Virus record (IMG/VR): IMGVR_UViG_3300021405_000007
Coordinates: 44,107-108,106 of that record
Length of the DNA: 64,000 nt
Origin: a virus
Strand: one strand, 5' to 3'
The position numbers and the translations under genes are program-made. The first letter of the stretch is position 1. Each line of letters begins with the position of its first letter. Below the pieces are notes generated by a model. The model was not told the DNA's origin, did no database searches, and saw only the letters and a program-made list of their open reading frames with translations. Of this stretch, positions 30,771 to 42,000 are shown piece after piece.

Positions 30771-32798
30771 ATGGTACAAAAAACCATAAAATTCACAGGT
30801 ACGGGTGACTTTAGTCAACTTATTAGATCTTCTAAAGAAGTTACTGGAATACTTCAAAATAATCTCGGCAAAAGTGGTATTCAGATCTTTGATAAAGGTT
30901 CTATCAACTTTTTGACTCAATATTCTAAGAATATTTTTGGTCAAATGACTATTCAGATGCAAAAGTTGGTTGAGGAAGCTAAGGAGTTAGATTCCGTACT
31001 TCAAGATGGCGCCCTCTCTGAACAGAGACAAAACGCTGCCGTAGAAGCTAGGCTTGCCAACCTCAAGAAAATGTCTACTCTTCAAAGAGAGATGAAAGAA
31101 GTTGGTGGTAATGCAGGATTGGCTAATGGCCCGGGATTTGGTAGGCAGGCTACCGGTTTGGCTACTAGAGGTGCTGCAGGGGTTGCTAATGCTGCTGGCC
31201 TAGGCGCTCCAGTATCGATAGCAGCTGAGGGTTTTCATGCAGCATCAAATGCAGCTGAAGGTGGTGTTGGGGCAATGGGTGCACTAGGTTTGGGTGCTCT
31301 AGCCACAGCTGCAGCGGGTGCTGTTTTTGCAGTTAACCAAATGACTGCAGCATTCGAGGAGTTTTCTCGAGAAGTTCCCAACATGCTTACTGGCGCTGCA
31401 ATAGGAATTGGTACTGAACCCAGCCAAAGAGAACGAAATAGCTCATTAGAAATGGGATTTAATGTTCAGCAAACCATGTCACAAAGACTTGATCTAGCTA
31501 GAGCTTTTGGCACGCAACGTTCAAGCAGAGAACAAGAAAACATACTCATAAATACTCAAAGATCCGGAAGAGCATTAGGGGTTGATCCTAATGAAATTGC
31601 AGGTGCAGGCAATCAACTTCGATCCGTAGTAGGCCCTCAAGAATCTTTAAGAACGGTATCCCAAATTCTATCCAGAGCTTTAATGGATGGAATGGATAAA
31701 TCTCAAGCTACTCATTTTCTATCCACAAGTGTTAGTCTTTTAACTGAGTTAAATAAATCAGGTTTACAGAGTACAGCCTCTTTTGCAGCAGCCATGGGTG
31801 CCTTAACTAAAGGCAATATGATGTCACCAGAAATGGCTGCTCGAGGCCTGAGAGGTATTCAAGGGGCTATTACCGGAGCTCAAGGTGAAAGTGCTCAATT
31901 TTTTAGATTTGGTGCGGCTCGAGGCGGGATTGGAGGCACAAGTTTATTGGGCGCTGTTGCTGCTCAAGAACAGGGTTTAACAGGGATTAACCGAGAACAG
32001 TTTCTTAAAACAACCGGGAATAATAAACAAGCTCTGGGAATGTTGAACTCCATGGGTTTAGTGGATAATGGAGATTATACAAAACGCTATGCTCAAGGGA
32101 TTTTAGAGCAGATTAATGCTACTGGATTTAAAGAAAACACCGCAGGTAGAGCTAGGTTTGTTCAAGGTCAGTTTGGTCTTGGTACCATGCAAGAATCTTT
32201 TCAAGTTGAGAATATACTGAAGAAGCTTGCTTCTGGCACCAACTTGACCAAAGAAGAAAAAAGCAAAATGCAAGAATTGGGTAAAGATCCTGAATCTGTA
32301 GCCAGAGACAAAGCTACGACTGCATTGAATAATCTTGCTGGAGAAATCGCAAAAGTTGAAGCAAAACAATCCTTTACTAAATTTGATTTGGGCAAAGATT
32401 CTACTGATGCAATGCTCGCCTTAAAAGATGCATTAATTGAATTAGATCAGACGATCATTAGCATTTTCGGTGTAGTTAAGGATGTTAAGGGTGCAGTTTC
32501 AGCTTCCATGAACAATGGTGTATTGGGCGCTGTTTCAGATATGTTTAGCGGTAATGGAAGTGGTGCTGGAGCGGCAGCATATGGTACTTTAGGCTCAGAT
32601 ACGAGTGGTAGTTCAAAAGGTACCAAACCTGAGACAACCATGGAAAAATTATTCACGACCATGCTAAGCATTATTGGCCTCAATGCCGATCAAACAAGAA
32701 AAACCAATGAATTATTAGAAACAGGCAACAAAGATCGCAAACAAGGCATGAGTCAAAAGGTTCCCGCACAACCTCCAATGGTTGAAAGGAAAAAATAA
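30771..32798 (+). CDS. Tape measure protein
   Basis: 675 residues. An N-terminal coiled region (LVEEAKELDSVLQDGALSEQ), Gly/Ala-rich membrane-like helices at about 120-200 (AAEGGVGAMGALGLGALATA; AAGAVFAVNQMTAAFEEF), and long helical, Gln/Ser/Ala-rich stretches to the end. Position directly after the two chaperones and before the hub genes identifies it. At about 1.5 angstroms per residue of helix this would set a tail near 100 nm. Confidence 0.8.
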   Translation: MVQKTIKFTGTGDFSQLIRSSKEVTGILQNNLGKSGIQIFDKGSINFLTQYSKNIFGQMTIQMQKLVEEAKELDSVLQDGALSEQRQNAAVEARLANLKKMSTLQREMKEVGGNAGLANGPGFGRQATGLATRGAAGVANAAGLGAPVSIAAEGFHAASNAAEGGVGAMGALGLGALATAAAGAVFAVNQMTAAFEEFSREVPNMLTGAAIGIGTEPSQRERNSSLEMGFNVQQTMSQRLDLARAFGTQRSSREQENILINTQRSGRALGVDPNEIAGAGNQLRSVVGPQESLRTVSQILSRALMDGMDKSQATHFLSTSVSLLTELNKSGLQSTASFAAAMGALTKGNMMSPEMAARGLRGIQGAITGAQGESAQFFRFGAARGGIGGTSLLGAVAAQEQGLTGINREQFLKTTGNNKQALGMLNSMGLVDNGDYTKRYAQGILEQINATGFKENTAGRARFVQGQFGLGTMQESFQVENILKKLASGTNLTKEEKSKMQELGKDPESVARDKATTALNNLAGEIAKVEAKQSFTKFDLGKDSTDAMLALKDALIELDQTIISIFGVVKDVKGAVSASMNNGVLGAVSDMFSGNGSGAGAAAYGTLGSDTSGSSKGTKPETTMEKLFTTMLSIIGLNADQTRKTNELLETGNKDRKQGMSQKVPAQPPMVERKK

Positions 32799-34693
32799 TG
32801 CCTACTTTACCATCATTGCCTGGCGCAACCTCTGGTTCTACCTCCAATTCTGAGATACAAACTAGAATTGATCAATGTAAGATCATCTACTATCGTTGGA
32901 GTTTTCAAGTTGCAGATGACAACTCTACTTTCGGAGTTACTCTACCTGATTTGGGTTCTCTATCCGCCACGCAAGGCTTTGATATTTCTGAACATATTCT
33001 TGAATTTTCTTTTCAAAAAAGTTTAGATGAAGCAGCTGGATCATTTAGTTTGGTGCTATCTAATTCTATCGACTGGACAAAGTATCTTAAGGCTGGCGAG
33101 TGGATGCTTGCATACTTAAGTTCGGATGGGGATTTACCGCTTCCTTCTCAAGCTCAAACACCCTTATCAGGGGTTGTGGGCTCTTTAACAAATACCGGCG
33201 GCTCCGTTGCAAAACTTGGGTTGGGCGCAGCCTCTTCCATAGCGCCAGGATTAGTATCCAACCTCAATGATAAGCCACCTCTACCACCTTTAGGAATTGA
33301 TCTTACCCAGGTATCTGATAAACTTAGAGGATTATTATTAATTCAAAGAATTTCGGTCCAATCCTCTTTAGGAAACGATGGTGAACCTGATATCCGTTAT
33401 ATTGTCACTGGTAAAGATCTTGGTGTTTGCATGGAGGAAACTGACCTTTGGTTCAATTTTCTATTTCAAGAAGAGTCCAAATTTAGAACTGTGGTAGAAG
33501 ACTCATCCGGCTTGCAACAAATCCGTCAATTACACTCCTTCATGGATAAATGTTTTACTATATTTTTCAAACCTGAAGATATATTTAAAAACGGTAATTT
33601 AGCTCCCAACGATTTTCAATCAACTTTACAACAATGGCTTTTACCTAAGCAGATGTTAAAAGATGCCGGAATAGCTGTTGATGGAGACTCTTATTTTGGT
33701 CATATTAAGGCCATTAAAGAGTTTCATCCCACTCTGTTTCAGAATGTGATGACTAACCCTTTTGCGGGGTTAGAAGGTACCGCATGGGAAAAGCTCAAAA
33801 CTATTAGCCAACCTGAATATCATGAATTATTTCTTGAACTTGATGATAATGGTAGACCAAAGTTAGTTTTCAGACCTATACCTTGGGCTATTGATAAATC
33901 AAAGTACCCGAATATAGGCTCTTATGTAACTAATTACATTGATTTAGCTAACACAAATGCTTTATCTCCTGCATTTCAGCAAGTTGGGAATTTACTAAAC
34001 GCGGCAAGTTCCGCTATATCCGACCCCTTAAATGCTGCTAAAGGGGGATTGAGTAATATACTTGACTTTTCTCGCCAAGATTATGTTCAAGTTGATAGTG
34101 GAGATATATTTAGTTTTGATTTAGGTCCAGACTTTCATAATAGATACAATCACTTCTTAGTAACAGCTAATAATGAAGGGCCTAAGCAATCTACGTTGGT
34201 CTACTCTTCTTTGCAGAGCGACAAACTAGCTGACCAGCTACCTTTCAAAAATATAAACTCGATAAAACGTCATGGGTTAAGAAAAAGACATTTTAGTATA
34301 GCTGCTTTTTTAAGTGATAATAATGCTCCTCTTCAAGGAGGCCCTTTAACTGATACCCCCCAAAGAACTTTCCTAAAAGAAGCTAACGAAGTTATGAAGG
34401 ATTATTGGGGGTTTGCTGAAGACTTTAGTTCAGGTAGTTTTAACATAATTGGTTTAAACGATATAAAAATCGGTAAAGTTTTAGTCACCGATGATTCCGT
34501 AGATGGCGCCTCAAATATGGTATTCTACATCGAATCCTATACGGATTCTTTCTCTTTAACCGCTGAAGGTACTGGGGTGTGGCAACAAAATTTAGGAGTT
34601 AGTAGAGGTGTTTCTTTATCAGCCTTAAAAAATAAAGGCGGATTTAGTAAACGAACGGCTTTAACGAATGTGGGAACCTTCGTAAAAGGATAA
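32798..34693 (+). CDS. Baseplate hub-like protein
   Basis: 631 residues, ATG overlapping the tape measure stop (TAATG). The N-terminal third has FDISEHILEFSFQKSLDEAA and SLVLSNSIDWTKYLKAGEWM, a pattern of hub/GpD-like proteins with paired tube-like beta barrels. Later strands (RPKLVFRPIPWAI; YVQVDSGDIFSFDLGPDFHN) fit the same fold. It is followed by a spike-like protein, so together they form the central baseplate complex. Confidence 0.7.
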   Translation: MPTLPSLPGATSGSTSNSEIQTRIDQCKIIYYRWSFQVADDNSTFGVTLPDLGSLSATQGFDISEHILEFSFQKSLDEAAGSFSLVLSNSIDWTKYLKAGEWMLAYLSSDGDLPLPSQAQTPLSGVVGSLTNTGGSVAKLGLGAASSIAPGLVSNLNDKPPLPPLGIDLTQVSDKLRGLLLIQRISVQSSLGNDGEPDIRYIVTGKDLGVCMEETDLWFNFLFQEESKFRTVVEDSSGLQQIRQLHSFMDKCFTIFFKPEDIFKNGNLAPNDFQSTLQQWLLPKQMLKDAGIAVDGDSYFGHIKAIKEFHPTLFQNVMTNPFAGLEGTAWEKLKTISQPEYHELFLELDDNGRPKLVFRPIPWAIDKSKYPNIGSYVTNYIDLANTNALSPAFQQVGNLLNAASSAISDPLNAAKGGLSNILDFSRQDYVQVDSGDIFSFDLGPDFHNRYNHFLVTANNEGPKQSTLVYSSLQSDKLADQLPFKNINSIKRHGLRKRHFSIAAFLSDNNAPLQGGPLTDTPQRTFLKEANEVMKDYWGFAEDFSSGSFNIIGLNDIKIGKVLVTDDSVDGASNMVFYIESYTDSFSLTAEGTGVWQQNLGVSRGVSLSALKNKGGFSKRTALTNVGTFVKG

Positions 34694-34696
34694 AAG

Positions 34697-35836
34697 ATGG
34701 CTTTCAGATCTGACATGTCTTATGATAGCGCCAATAACCCTACTCAGGATAACCGTTTTACGGTATTTGACCAAGGTATGTACATTGCTCAAATTGTTGA
34801 TAAGTTTTATACTGATAGTACCCAAAATAATACAACCAATGATAACGGGCCTCAAGTTCTTTATAAACTTAGGATTATAGGCGGCCGTAGAGACGGTCAA
34901 ATATTTGATAATGCAGTAGATATGCAGCTTTTCGGCGGAATCACCAACAATTCAGAACGTGGTTGGAAAAAGACTACTACTCTTGCAAGATTAGATCCAG
35001 CTAATATATTCAATCCAAATAGTGAACAGTTTCTTAATGGTGATGTGGTTTACATAATGTTCATCAATGGGGATATACATTATCCCGTGATCATTGGTGG
35101 GGCGAAGCATGCTAGTGACGTCACAGAAGGGGCTTCTGAGTCAGACGGCCCAGTTTTTCGTACCAGTTTTAATGGTATTTCTACTAATATTGATGAAGAT
35201 GGTGTTTTGACGTGGACAAAGGCAAAGGGTGAGTATTTTCCTTTTCCTACTACCAATTCAGATGGGCAATTATTATGGGATCAATTTGTTGCGTTGCCTG
35301 GATTCGATGAGGCTTTTAAATTAACTGTAGATAATGACTTAAGCTTAGCTTTATCAATAAATCCTACTCCCGGAACCAGCTTATCAATGGCCTTAGATGC
35401 TTCTCAAGACTCCATTTCTTTCGCCAATGTTACTGGAGCAAGTTTAACTTTAGATGGAATTTCAGATAGTTTTGAATATTCAAGTAAAGCGGGTGCAGCT
35501 TTATCAGTTAAAGGTGAGCAAGATGAAGTCTCTATAGAGACCTCCGCAGGTACCTCAGCAATTTTTAGTGGTTTAACCGGAGTCAAATTAAAAGATAGTG
35601 TGGGAGCAGAATTAAATTTAGCTAATGGTTTGGTAGCTTTGGGTAATGAATCAGCTGAACTTTTAGATTTATTTAACCAAATATTGCAACAACTCGAAAC
35701 TTTAACACAAGCTTTATCTACTGAGAGCCCAGCGGGTTTTGGTGCTCCACTGGTAAACGTCGCAACCTACATATCTGTTAATACTCAAATAACGGCGATC
35801 CAAACGTTGCTCCAAACAATAAAAGGCTCCTTGTAA
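34697..35836 (+). CDS. Baseplate spike-like (gpV/gp5-type) protein
   Basis: 379 residues. The first 160 residues form an OB-fold-like domain with NGDVVYIMFINGDIHYPVII then GGAKH, as in phage spike proteins. From about 210 there is a repetitive beta stretch (LTVDNDLSLALSINPTPGTS; SISFANVTGASLTLDGISDS; GVKLKDSVGAELNLANGLVA) likely to make a triple-stranded spike stem. The C-terminal helical part ends in TAIQTLLQTIKGSL. It would pierce the outer membrane on contraction. Confidence 0.75.
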   Translation: MAFRSDMSYDSANNPTQDNRFTVFDQGMYIAQIVDKFYTDSTQNNTTNDNGPQVLYKLRIIGGRRDGQIFDNAVDMQLFGGITNNSERGWKKTTTLARLDPANIFNPNSEQFLNGDVVYIMFINGDIHYPVIIGGAKHASDVTEGASESDGPVFRTSFNGISTNIDEDGVLTWTKAKGEYFPFPTTNSDGQLLWDQFVALPGFDEAFKLTVDNDLSLALSINPTPGTSLSMALDASQDSISFANVTGASLTLDGISDSFEYSSKAGAALSVKGEQDEVSIETSAGTSAIFSGLTGVKLKDSVGAELNLANGLVALGNESAELLDLFNQILQQLETLTQALSTESPAGFGAPLVNVATYISVNTQITAIQTLLQTIKGSL

Positions 35837-36423
35837 TGCTAGTAGCTTCAAGTTTAAATACTGCATTAGCTGCAGGGTTGGGAATAACCGCTACTCCATA
35901 CACTTTGGCGTATGCTGAAGGGATCATTGCTTCTCTTCAAGCGGCCACTTTTAGTCATGTTTTAGTTACAGGGATTGCTCCTCCTTCCGGCCCTTTAACC
36001 GCCGGGACAGCTGTGGGTGGTATTATGGTGATTACTCCCGGACCGATGGAAGCAATTACTTCAGTCCAATTTAGCACTTCTCCACATATATTAACTGAAA
36101 ATGCAGCAATAGTAACCTATGTAGGTACAGGATTAATTAATTTTGCTCCAGGCACTATAAATGGTGCTTGTGCAGCGGGCGCATTCGTTGGAAGCGGTAT
36201 AGGCGGTACTATTCTTGGTTTGACCGGTTCTGATGCTCTGGTGGCTGTGTCCACTGCTTTAGGTAGTGTGGGACCGCTTGGATTACCATTTTATAATGCC
36301 TTGATAACTTATATTTTAGCTAATGCCAACTGTTCTTACGCACCCGGAACTGTGGTCGGTGCCTACGCTTTTCCTGCAGGCGGCCCCATGACTGGCTCCG
36401 CTGCGGGAGGTACAATAGCTTAA
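35836..36423 (+). CDS. Gly/Ala-rich baseplate-associated protein
   Basis: 195 residues; ATG overlaps the spike stop (TAATG). Long Gly/Ala/Thr stretches (GIAPPSGPLTAGTAVGGIMV; CAAGAFVGSGIGGTILGLTG; AGGPMTGSAAGGTIA) without charges suggest a packed beta or helical structural element, perhaps a spike tip or hub plug. No family recognised. Confidence 0.6.
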   Translation: MLVASSLNTALAAGLGITATPYTLAYAEGIIASLQAATFSHVLVTGIAPPSGPLTAGTAVGGIMVITPGPMEAITSVQFSTSPHILTENAAIVTYVGTGLINFAPGTINGACAAGAFVGSGIGGTILGLTGSDALVAVSTALGSVGPLGLPFYNALITYILANANCSYAPGTVVGAYAFPAGGPMTGSAAGGTIA

Positions 36424-36445
36424 TATTACTTATTAATTTCAAAAA

Positions 36446-36455
36446 TGTTAAAATT
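36446..36455 (+). promoter_or_regulatory. Putative late-block promoter (TGTTAAAATT)
   Basis: TGTTAAAATT ends 38 bases before the ATG at 36494. The leader holds AGATTTAAATT immediately upstream of the start, and no strong Shine-Dalgarno is present. Confidence 0.5.
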
Positions 36456-36493
36456 ATTCTGGAATTATATTCAAATAGAGATTTAAATTTACT

Positions 36494-39031
36494 ATGGCGA
36501 GCATATCAGATCTTCTGAACAATATTAGTAGTTTAGCACGAGGGATCGGTAGTGCTCTTGGTATAATTCCTTCTAATACCAATCCTAAATACTTATTATT
36601 TCCAAACCAAGGCATCAATGATATAAAAGCCGACGATAAGAAACGTTGGCTAGATTTTCCCCAAGATAGATATGTATTCGGTGTTATAAGAGATGGCGAT
36701 GATTTAAACTACCTGAGTAAGGGTTCTCAAGCTATTCAATCGATTAGTTCTTTATTTAGCGGTGGTGGCGACTCTTCTGGTAATGATTTCTCTGATTTTC
36801 CACTACCGATAACACCCCAAGAAATCACACAAACTGAAAATTTTGCGGTCACGATTAAACCATCACAAGGTGGTACGATTATTCAGCATGCAGGTAATCG
36901 ATATAAAGATTTGGTTATCTCAGGAACTACTGGAGTAAGCCCCTTTAGGGGAGCTACGGGAGTTGATCAATTAACTGGTGCTGCAATAGCGCAACCCGAT
37001 GAACTCAAATACCGTTCAGGCTATGAAGTTTTTATTCATTTTAGGCATTGGATCAAATCCTATCACCAGGCTAAAGTTAATCCCGATAAAAAAAATCTAA
37101 GGATGATTTTCAAGAATTATAAAGATTGGGAGTTCTTAATTGTAGAACCCTTAAAATTTTCAATGAAACGGGATGCTTCTAGACCTTTATTATATAACTA
37201 CTCTATACAATTTAAAGTTTTGGGGCATTATAAATTACCCAATGTTAGTAACAGCATTCTTGATAGCATAGATAACGCTATAACGGAGGTGTCTGTTGCG
37301 ATTAGCACAGCTAGGGGCATTTTCCTTAAATTCCAAGATGTAATTAGATCTTCTGCTCTAGAAATTGATAGTTTTACTGAAAATCTAAGAAATGTGAACT
37401 TGGCTGTAAAAGCCGCCATTGGTATTAAGTTAACAGCAACAGACATGAGTAATCGAATTCAGCAAAACTTTCTCACTCAGAGAGATGCTCTAAATCTTCT
37501 TTTAAAACTTGGTGTTAGAACTCAAGCATTGGCTAATCCTGCTACTATTAAAAGTTTAGAAAGGGCGGGGATCGATCTATCTTCTATTAGTCTTACTGGA
37601 ACACCTGAGCAAGTTGGCGCACAACTTCAACAAGTGGCTAGAGGATTTGGCGGAAGCGGTAATCCTAAGAATGATTTCTTTCAAGCTCAAGCCAATTTAG
37701 GAGATTTAAATTCACAAATTGGCATAGAAGATTTTCCTCCAGCTGCGCAACAAGAACTTATTAATGAGCAAGTTTCGGCATCCGGTATATCTCGTCAAAA
37801 GATGCAAACTATTCTAACTCAAGGAATCTCCATTAGGGATAAATTCGCAGATTCTATACAATTGAGTGGTGCAGATTACGACGATGTTTATGGGATCACC
37901 TCTACCTTCAATGGAATAATTCCCACAGATAGCGTGGACGTACAATTTCAGATACTTTATGCATTTAGCCTAGCAATTCAACAATTAGAACAATTACTTA
38001 GTAACGATCAGTTATTTGACATAAATCAAAATCTTTTTAGTCGAACTGACTCGAATTCAAGTTATCTCAATATTGGTGCTGGAATCATCAGTTTTCCAGA
38101 TCCACAAGCAGGAATTAAAGAGGGCATAGTACCTTTTGGTGCCACCCTAGAATCAATAGCTTTATCGGAACTTGGTTCAACTTCTCGTTGGACTGAGTTG
38201 GCTGAACTTAATAATTTAAAACCTCCCTTTATAGATAATACTAACTCCTCAGGATCAAGAATAAATTTATCTGTTCAATCAGCGGGTTATAGCAATCCTA
38301 CTCAATTACAGCATTTGGCTGCAGGATTTCAGTATATAGTAGCTATCTCACCTTCTCCGACTGGTGCTTGGATTGGAAAACCTAACTTCATAGCCACCTT
38401 CTCTGGAGGTGATCCAACAGTTTCAACAAATTGGAATTTTAGATATCCTGACGATGGCATGACTGCTCAAGTATTTGACAGCCAGAAAGTTCTGGAATTT
38501 TCAATACTAACCAATACTTGGAGTCCAATATCTTTAGCCGAGTTGATGTCAGGAGAAGTTTTAAGGCCTGGTGATCTAATCAAAATACCTATAATCCAAC
38601 GTCCTGATAATAATACAATTCAACGAGGGCCTAGAGATAATGCCACCACAAATGGTTTATCTCAATCTGAGAAGAGTCTAGGCGTGGACTTAAAGTTAGG
38701 ATCAGATGGGGACTTAATAATTACCCCTAATGGTGATTTAGATCTTTCAGTAGGCACAGTCAATGGTGCTCAAGCTATAATCTTGAAACTTCTTTATTCT
38801 CGAGGAGAAGTAAAAAGTCACCCAGAACTTGGTACAAAACTCCAAATAGGCGGTAAAATTCAGGATATAGGTGTGGTGCGAGCTCAAATCTTGACTACTT
38901 TATTACAAGATTCGAGAATTCAAGATGTTAAAAATGTGAATTTGTTCCAACAAGGTAGCACTATAATGGTGTCTATGGATGTATATTTTAAGAATATACA
39001 ATCTCCCGTTCCTGTAACTATACCAGCTTAA
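36494..39031 (+). CDS. Multidomain baseplate protein (XkdP-like, LysM-like and gp25-like)
   Basis: 845 residues. N-terminal part: FPLPITPQEITQTENFAVTI, RYKDLVISGTTGVSPFRGAT and a helix-strand pattern of XkdP/DUF-type baseplate proteins. A long helical middle is near 250-470. A LysM-like segment follows (PFGATLESIALSELGSTSRW; LNNLKPPFI at about 545-580). The C-terminal 110 residues are gp25-like: DLKLGSDGDLIITPNGDLDL, then a helix and QDVKNVNLFQQGSTIMVSMD. Fusion of these baseplate functions in one chain is unusual. It would connect hub and wedge. Confidence 0.8.
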   Translation: MASISDLLNNISSLARGIGSALGIIPSNTNPKYLLFPNQGINDIKADDKKRWLDFPQDRYVFGVIRDGDDLNYLSKGSQAIQSISSLFSGGGDSSGNDFSDFPLPITPQEITQTENFAVTIKPSQGGTIIQHAGNRYKDLVISGTTGVSPFRGATGVDQLTGAAIAQPDELKYRSGYEVFIHFRHWIKSYHQAKVNPDKKNLRMIFKNYKDWEFLIVEPLKFSMKRDASRPLLYNYSIQFKVLGHYKLPNVSNSILDSIDNAITEVSVAISTARGIFLKFQDVIRSSALEIDSFTENLRNVNLAVKAAIGIKLTATDMSNRIQQNFLTQRDALNLLLKLGVRTQALANPATIKSLERAGIDLSSISLTGTPEQVGAQLQQVARGFGGSGNPKNDFFQAQANLGDLNSQIGIEDFPPAAQQELINEQVSASGISRQKMQTILTQGISIRDKFADSIQLSGADYDDVYGITSTFNGIIPTDSVDVQFQILYAFSLAIQQLEQLLSNDQLFDINQNLFSRTDSNSSYLNIGAGIISFPDPQAGIKEGIVPFGATLESIALSELGSTSRWTELAELNNLKPPFIDNTNSSGSRINLSVQSAGYSNPTQLQHLAAGFQYIVAISPSPTGAWIGKPNFIATFSGGDPTVSTNWNFRYPDDGMTAQVFDSQKVLEFSILTNTWSPISLAELMSGEVLRPGDLIKIPIIQRPDNNTIQRGPRDNATTNGLSQSEKSLGVDLKLGSDGDLIITPNGDLDLSVGTVNGAQAIILKLLYSRGEVKSHPELGTKLQIGGKIQDIGVVRAQILTTLLQDSRIQDVKNVNLFQQGSTIMVSMDVYFKNIQSPVPVTIPA

Positions 39032-39049
39032 ACTAGGAAAATTTGAAAT

Positions 39050-42000
39050 ATGAGTATCATAACCTTAAAATCAGAGAATCAAATCTTAAGTGATATGATT
39101 GCTACAATATTTTCTCAAACAGGGTTGACCGATATAAATCCGGGGAGCGTTCTTTTAACTCTTTTAGAGGCTGCAGCTAGACAGGATTTTGCTCAATATT
39201 ACCAACTTATGCAAGCAGTTAAGAATTATAACCTCGACACTACTACTGGTACAGACCTTGACAATAGAGCTTTTGAATATGGTTTAACTAGAACTCAAGC
39301 TCAACAAGCTACCGGACAAGTGAACATCCTACGGCCTGCAGGTTTTGTAAAAATCAGTTCAGGATTCTTTGCTGGTTTTAGAGCACCGTTAGCCGGTGAT
39401 ACAGTTATTTATGTAAACGACGCTTCTGAATTTGGAAGCAGCGGAACTTTGATCATTGGTAGAGGTACTCCCGTAGAAGAAGAAGTGAATTTTTCTAGTG
39501 CTCCGGTTAATAATACTAATTATTGGACTGTTACCCTTTCCAGTTCTGTAACTAATAATCACAATACCAGTGAAGTAGTTATCCTTAGCCAAGGATTTAA
39601 CATAACTATAAATGCTGGGACTTTTGTTCAAGTCCCAGCAACCTCAAAGAATCCAGCGGTAGTATTTCAAACTACCCAAGAAGTCACGATTCTTGCCGGA
39701 GAAGCTGAGGTAGATGGTGTAGACGTTAGAGCTATTCAAGCTGGTGCAGCCGGTAATATACCAGTCAATGCAATTCCTGGAACTACTGATGCCTTCCCAA
39801 CTCCCCCATTTACGGGAGCTCAAGCAGTAAATGTAGCAGCGTTTACAACTGGTTCCGATATGGAAACAGATACTCAACTTAGAAATAGAATTAAACAATT
39901 TATCCAAGGGTTATCCCAATCTACAGCTAGTGGTATTTTCAATGCAATTCTTGGTTTAACCGATGCAGAGACCAGCAAAAGAGTAGTCTCTGCTAATATA
40001 GTTGAACCGACTAACCCTACAGACAATGTTAAAGTTTATATAGACGATGGTACCGGTTTTGAACCTTCTTTTAGTCTGCAGGGTCAAGAAACTATTCTTG
40101 CTAGTGCTCAAGGTTTAGAAACTAGACTTCAATTAATGAATTTTCCTTTGGTTAAAGCTTTTGTTCAAACTATTAACGCAACACCTTATAATTTTACTAC
40201 AAATGGTTTAACTTTAGAAATAGCTGTTGGTAACTCTTCTGAAACAATTGTTTTCAATAACCTAAACTTTCTAATTCCAGAAGCCGCCTCTGCGGATGAG
40301 ATTGTAAATGAAATCAACAGTCAATCTACTTTGGTGGACGCTCGTACTGCTGATATAGGTACAACTGTATTTATAAGTGCTAAAGTTAGTACGAATGAAG
40401 GTATACAAATCTTAGGTGGTACCGCTAATGCTATCCTGGACTTCCCTATTGACTTGCGTGAAACCTTTTATCTTTACAAAAATGATAGACTTTTATCAAA
40501 AGATGGTGCTACTGCTTACGTAGATTCGGCTAGTACGACCTTTAACTTTTCTAGTGTTCCTGAAACTTTAGCGATAATAGTAGACGGCAAGTCAGCCAAT
40601 CCACAAACAGTAACGTTTCAATTAGCGAACTTTTCTATTCCTTCACAAGCCACTCCTGAGGAAGTGGTGGCCGTTATAAATGCTCAACTTGCAGGAGCAA
40701 CAGCCTCTGTGTTTAATAATAATACAGTAAGGTTGACTTCAAATACTACTTTGTCCTCCGCTTCTAAGATCCAAATTAACTCGTCTGCTGCCGCCACAAC
40801 TTTAGGGTTTCCCTTAATGTTGGTGACTGGTGCTAACGATGATTATGTATTAAATGAGCAACTTGGGACTATTGGATTTAATTCACCGCTTTCTGCAGGA
40901 GATATGATAACCGCAGGAACTAGAAATACTAGAGGCTTCCTAACTGCTACCAATCCACAAAATTATACGGTGGGGGCGAGTACTACTTTATTGATCAGTG
41001 TAGATGGTGGTTCTGTTCAAACCATTACGTTGCCTGCCCGAAGTGCAGCTTCTGCTTCCTTGATTGCAGGAGATATAAACGCCCAACTTCTTGGAGGGTT
41101 AGCAGTTACTAGAACTATCGGGAATAATGTTTATTTAGAAATCAGAACCAACTCTTATAATGCGACTTATGGTAGTATTGAAATTACCGGCGGCACAGCT
41201 GTAAGCGTATTTGGTTTCCCTGTTAATAGCATTAACGATTCTATTCCGGCTCACGTAGCTTTTGTGGAAAACTCAAGTTTAGGTCCTTGGAGTTTTGACA
41301 GTGGTTGGACTCTGGTAGTGATTATAGATAATGATCCAATCGGAAAAACTTTTGTTATACCAATTGATTATGCTGGTCAAGTTACTAGTGGAAGTTCAAC
41401 AACTATTTTTGCTGCCAGCGTTTTCTCAACTGTATTTCTTGTAAATAATATCTTAAATAATTTTTATGTTGTATTCAGAAGTGGTGCCAATACTACTACT
41501 CAAACTATAAGTCAAGTCGATAGTGTCGGTGGTAATACCTACAAATATACTTTTAGTGCTTTACCTCCAAACTTCACTAACTTTGCCGTTGGTGATGAGG
41601 TTACTTTTTCTAGCATGAAAAATGCTGATAATAACGGTAGTTTTTTAATTACTGCTATAAATTCCGGTTCTTCTCCTTATTGGGTCGAAATAACAAATGC
41701 AGTGGGAAAAGTAGAAAGTGCTTCAACTGGAACTGGTTTGATCGGACAAAGACGCCAAGTAAGTGCTTATACAACCTCCACAGGACAGATCACTGTATCT
41801 TCTGCTTTTTCCCATACACCTTCTGCGAGTGACAATTTTGCAGTAATTCCTAGCACTAGTACTAACCTTTTGAATTTTTTGAATAATTTCAAAGTCACTT
41901 CTATATCTGCTTTGGCTACCATAGAAGCGGTAAATCAAAATAGATACTTACAAATCTCTTCAGATAACAATGGTTCAGATGGTTACATTCAGGTTGCCGG

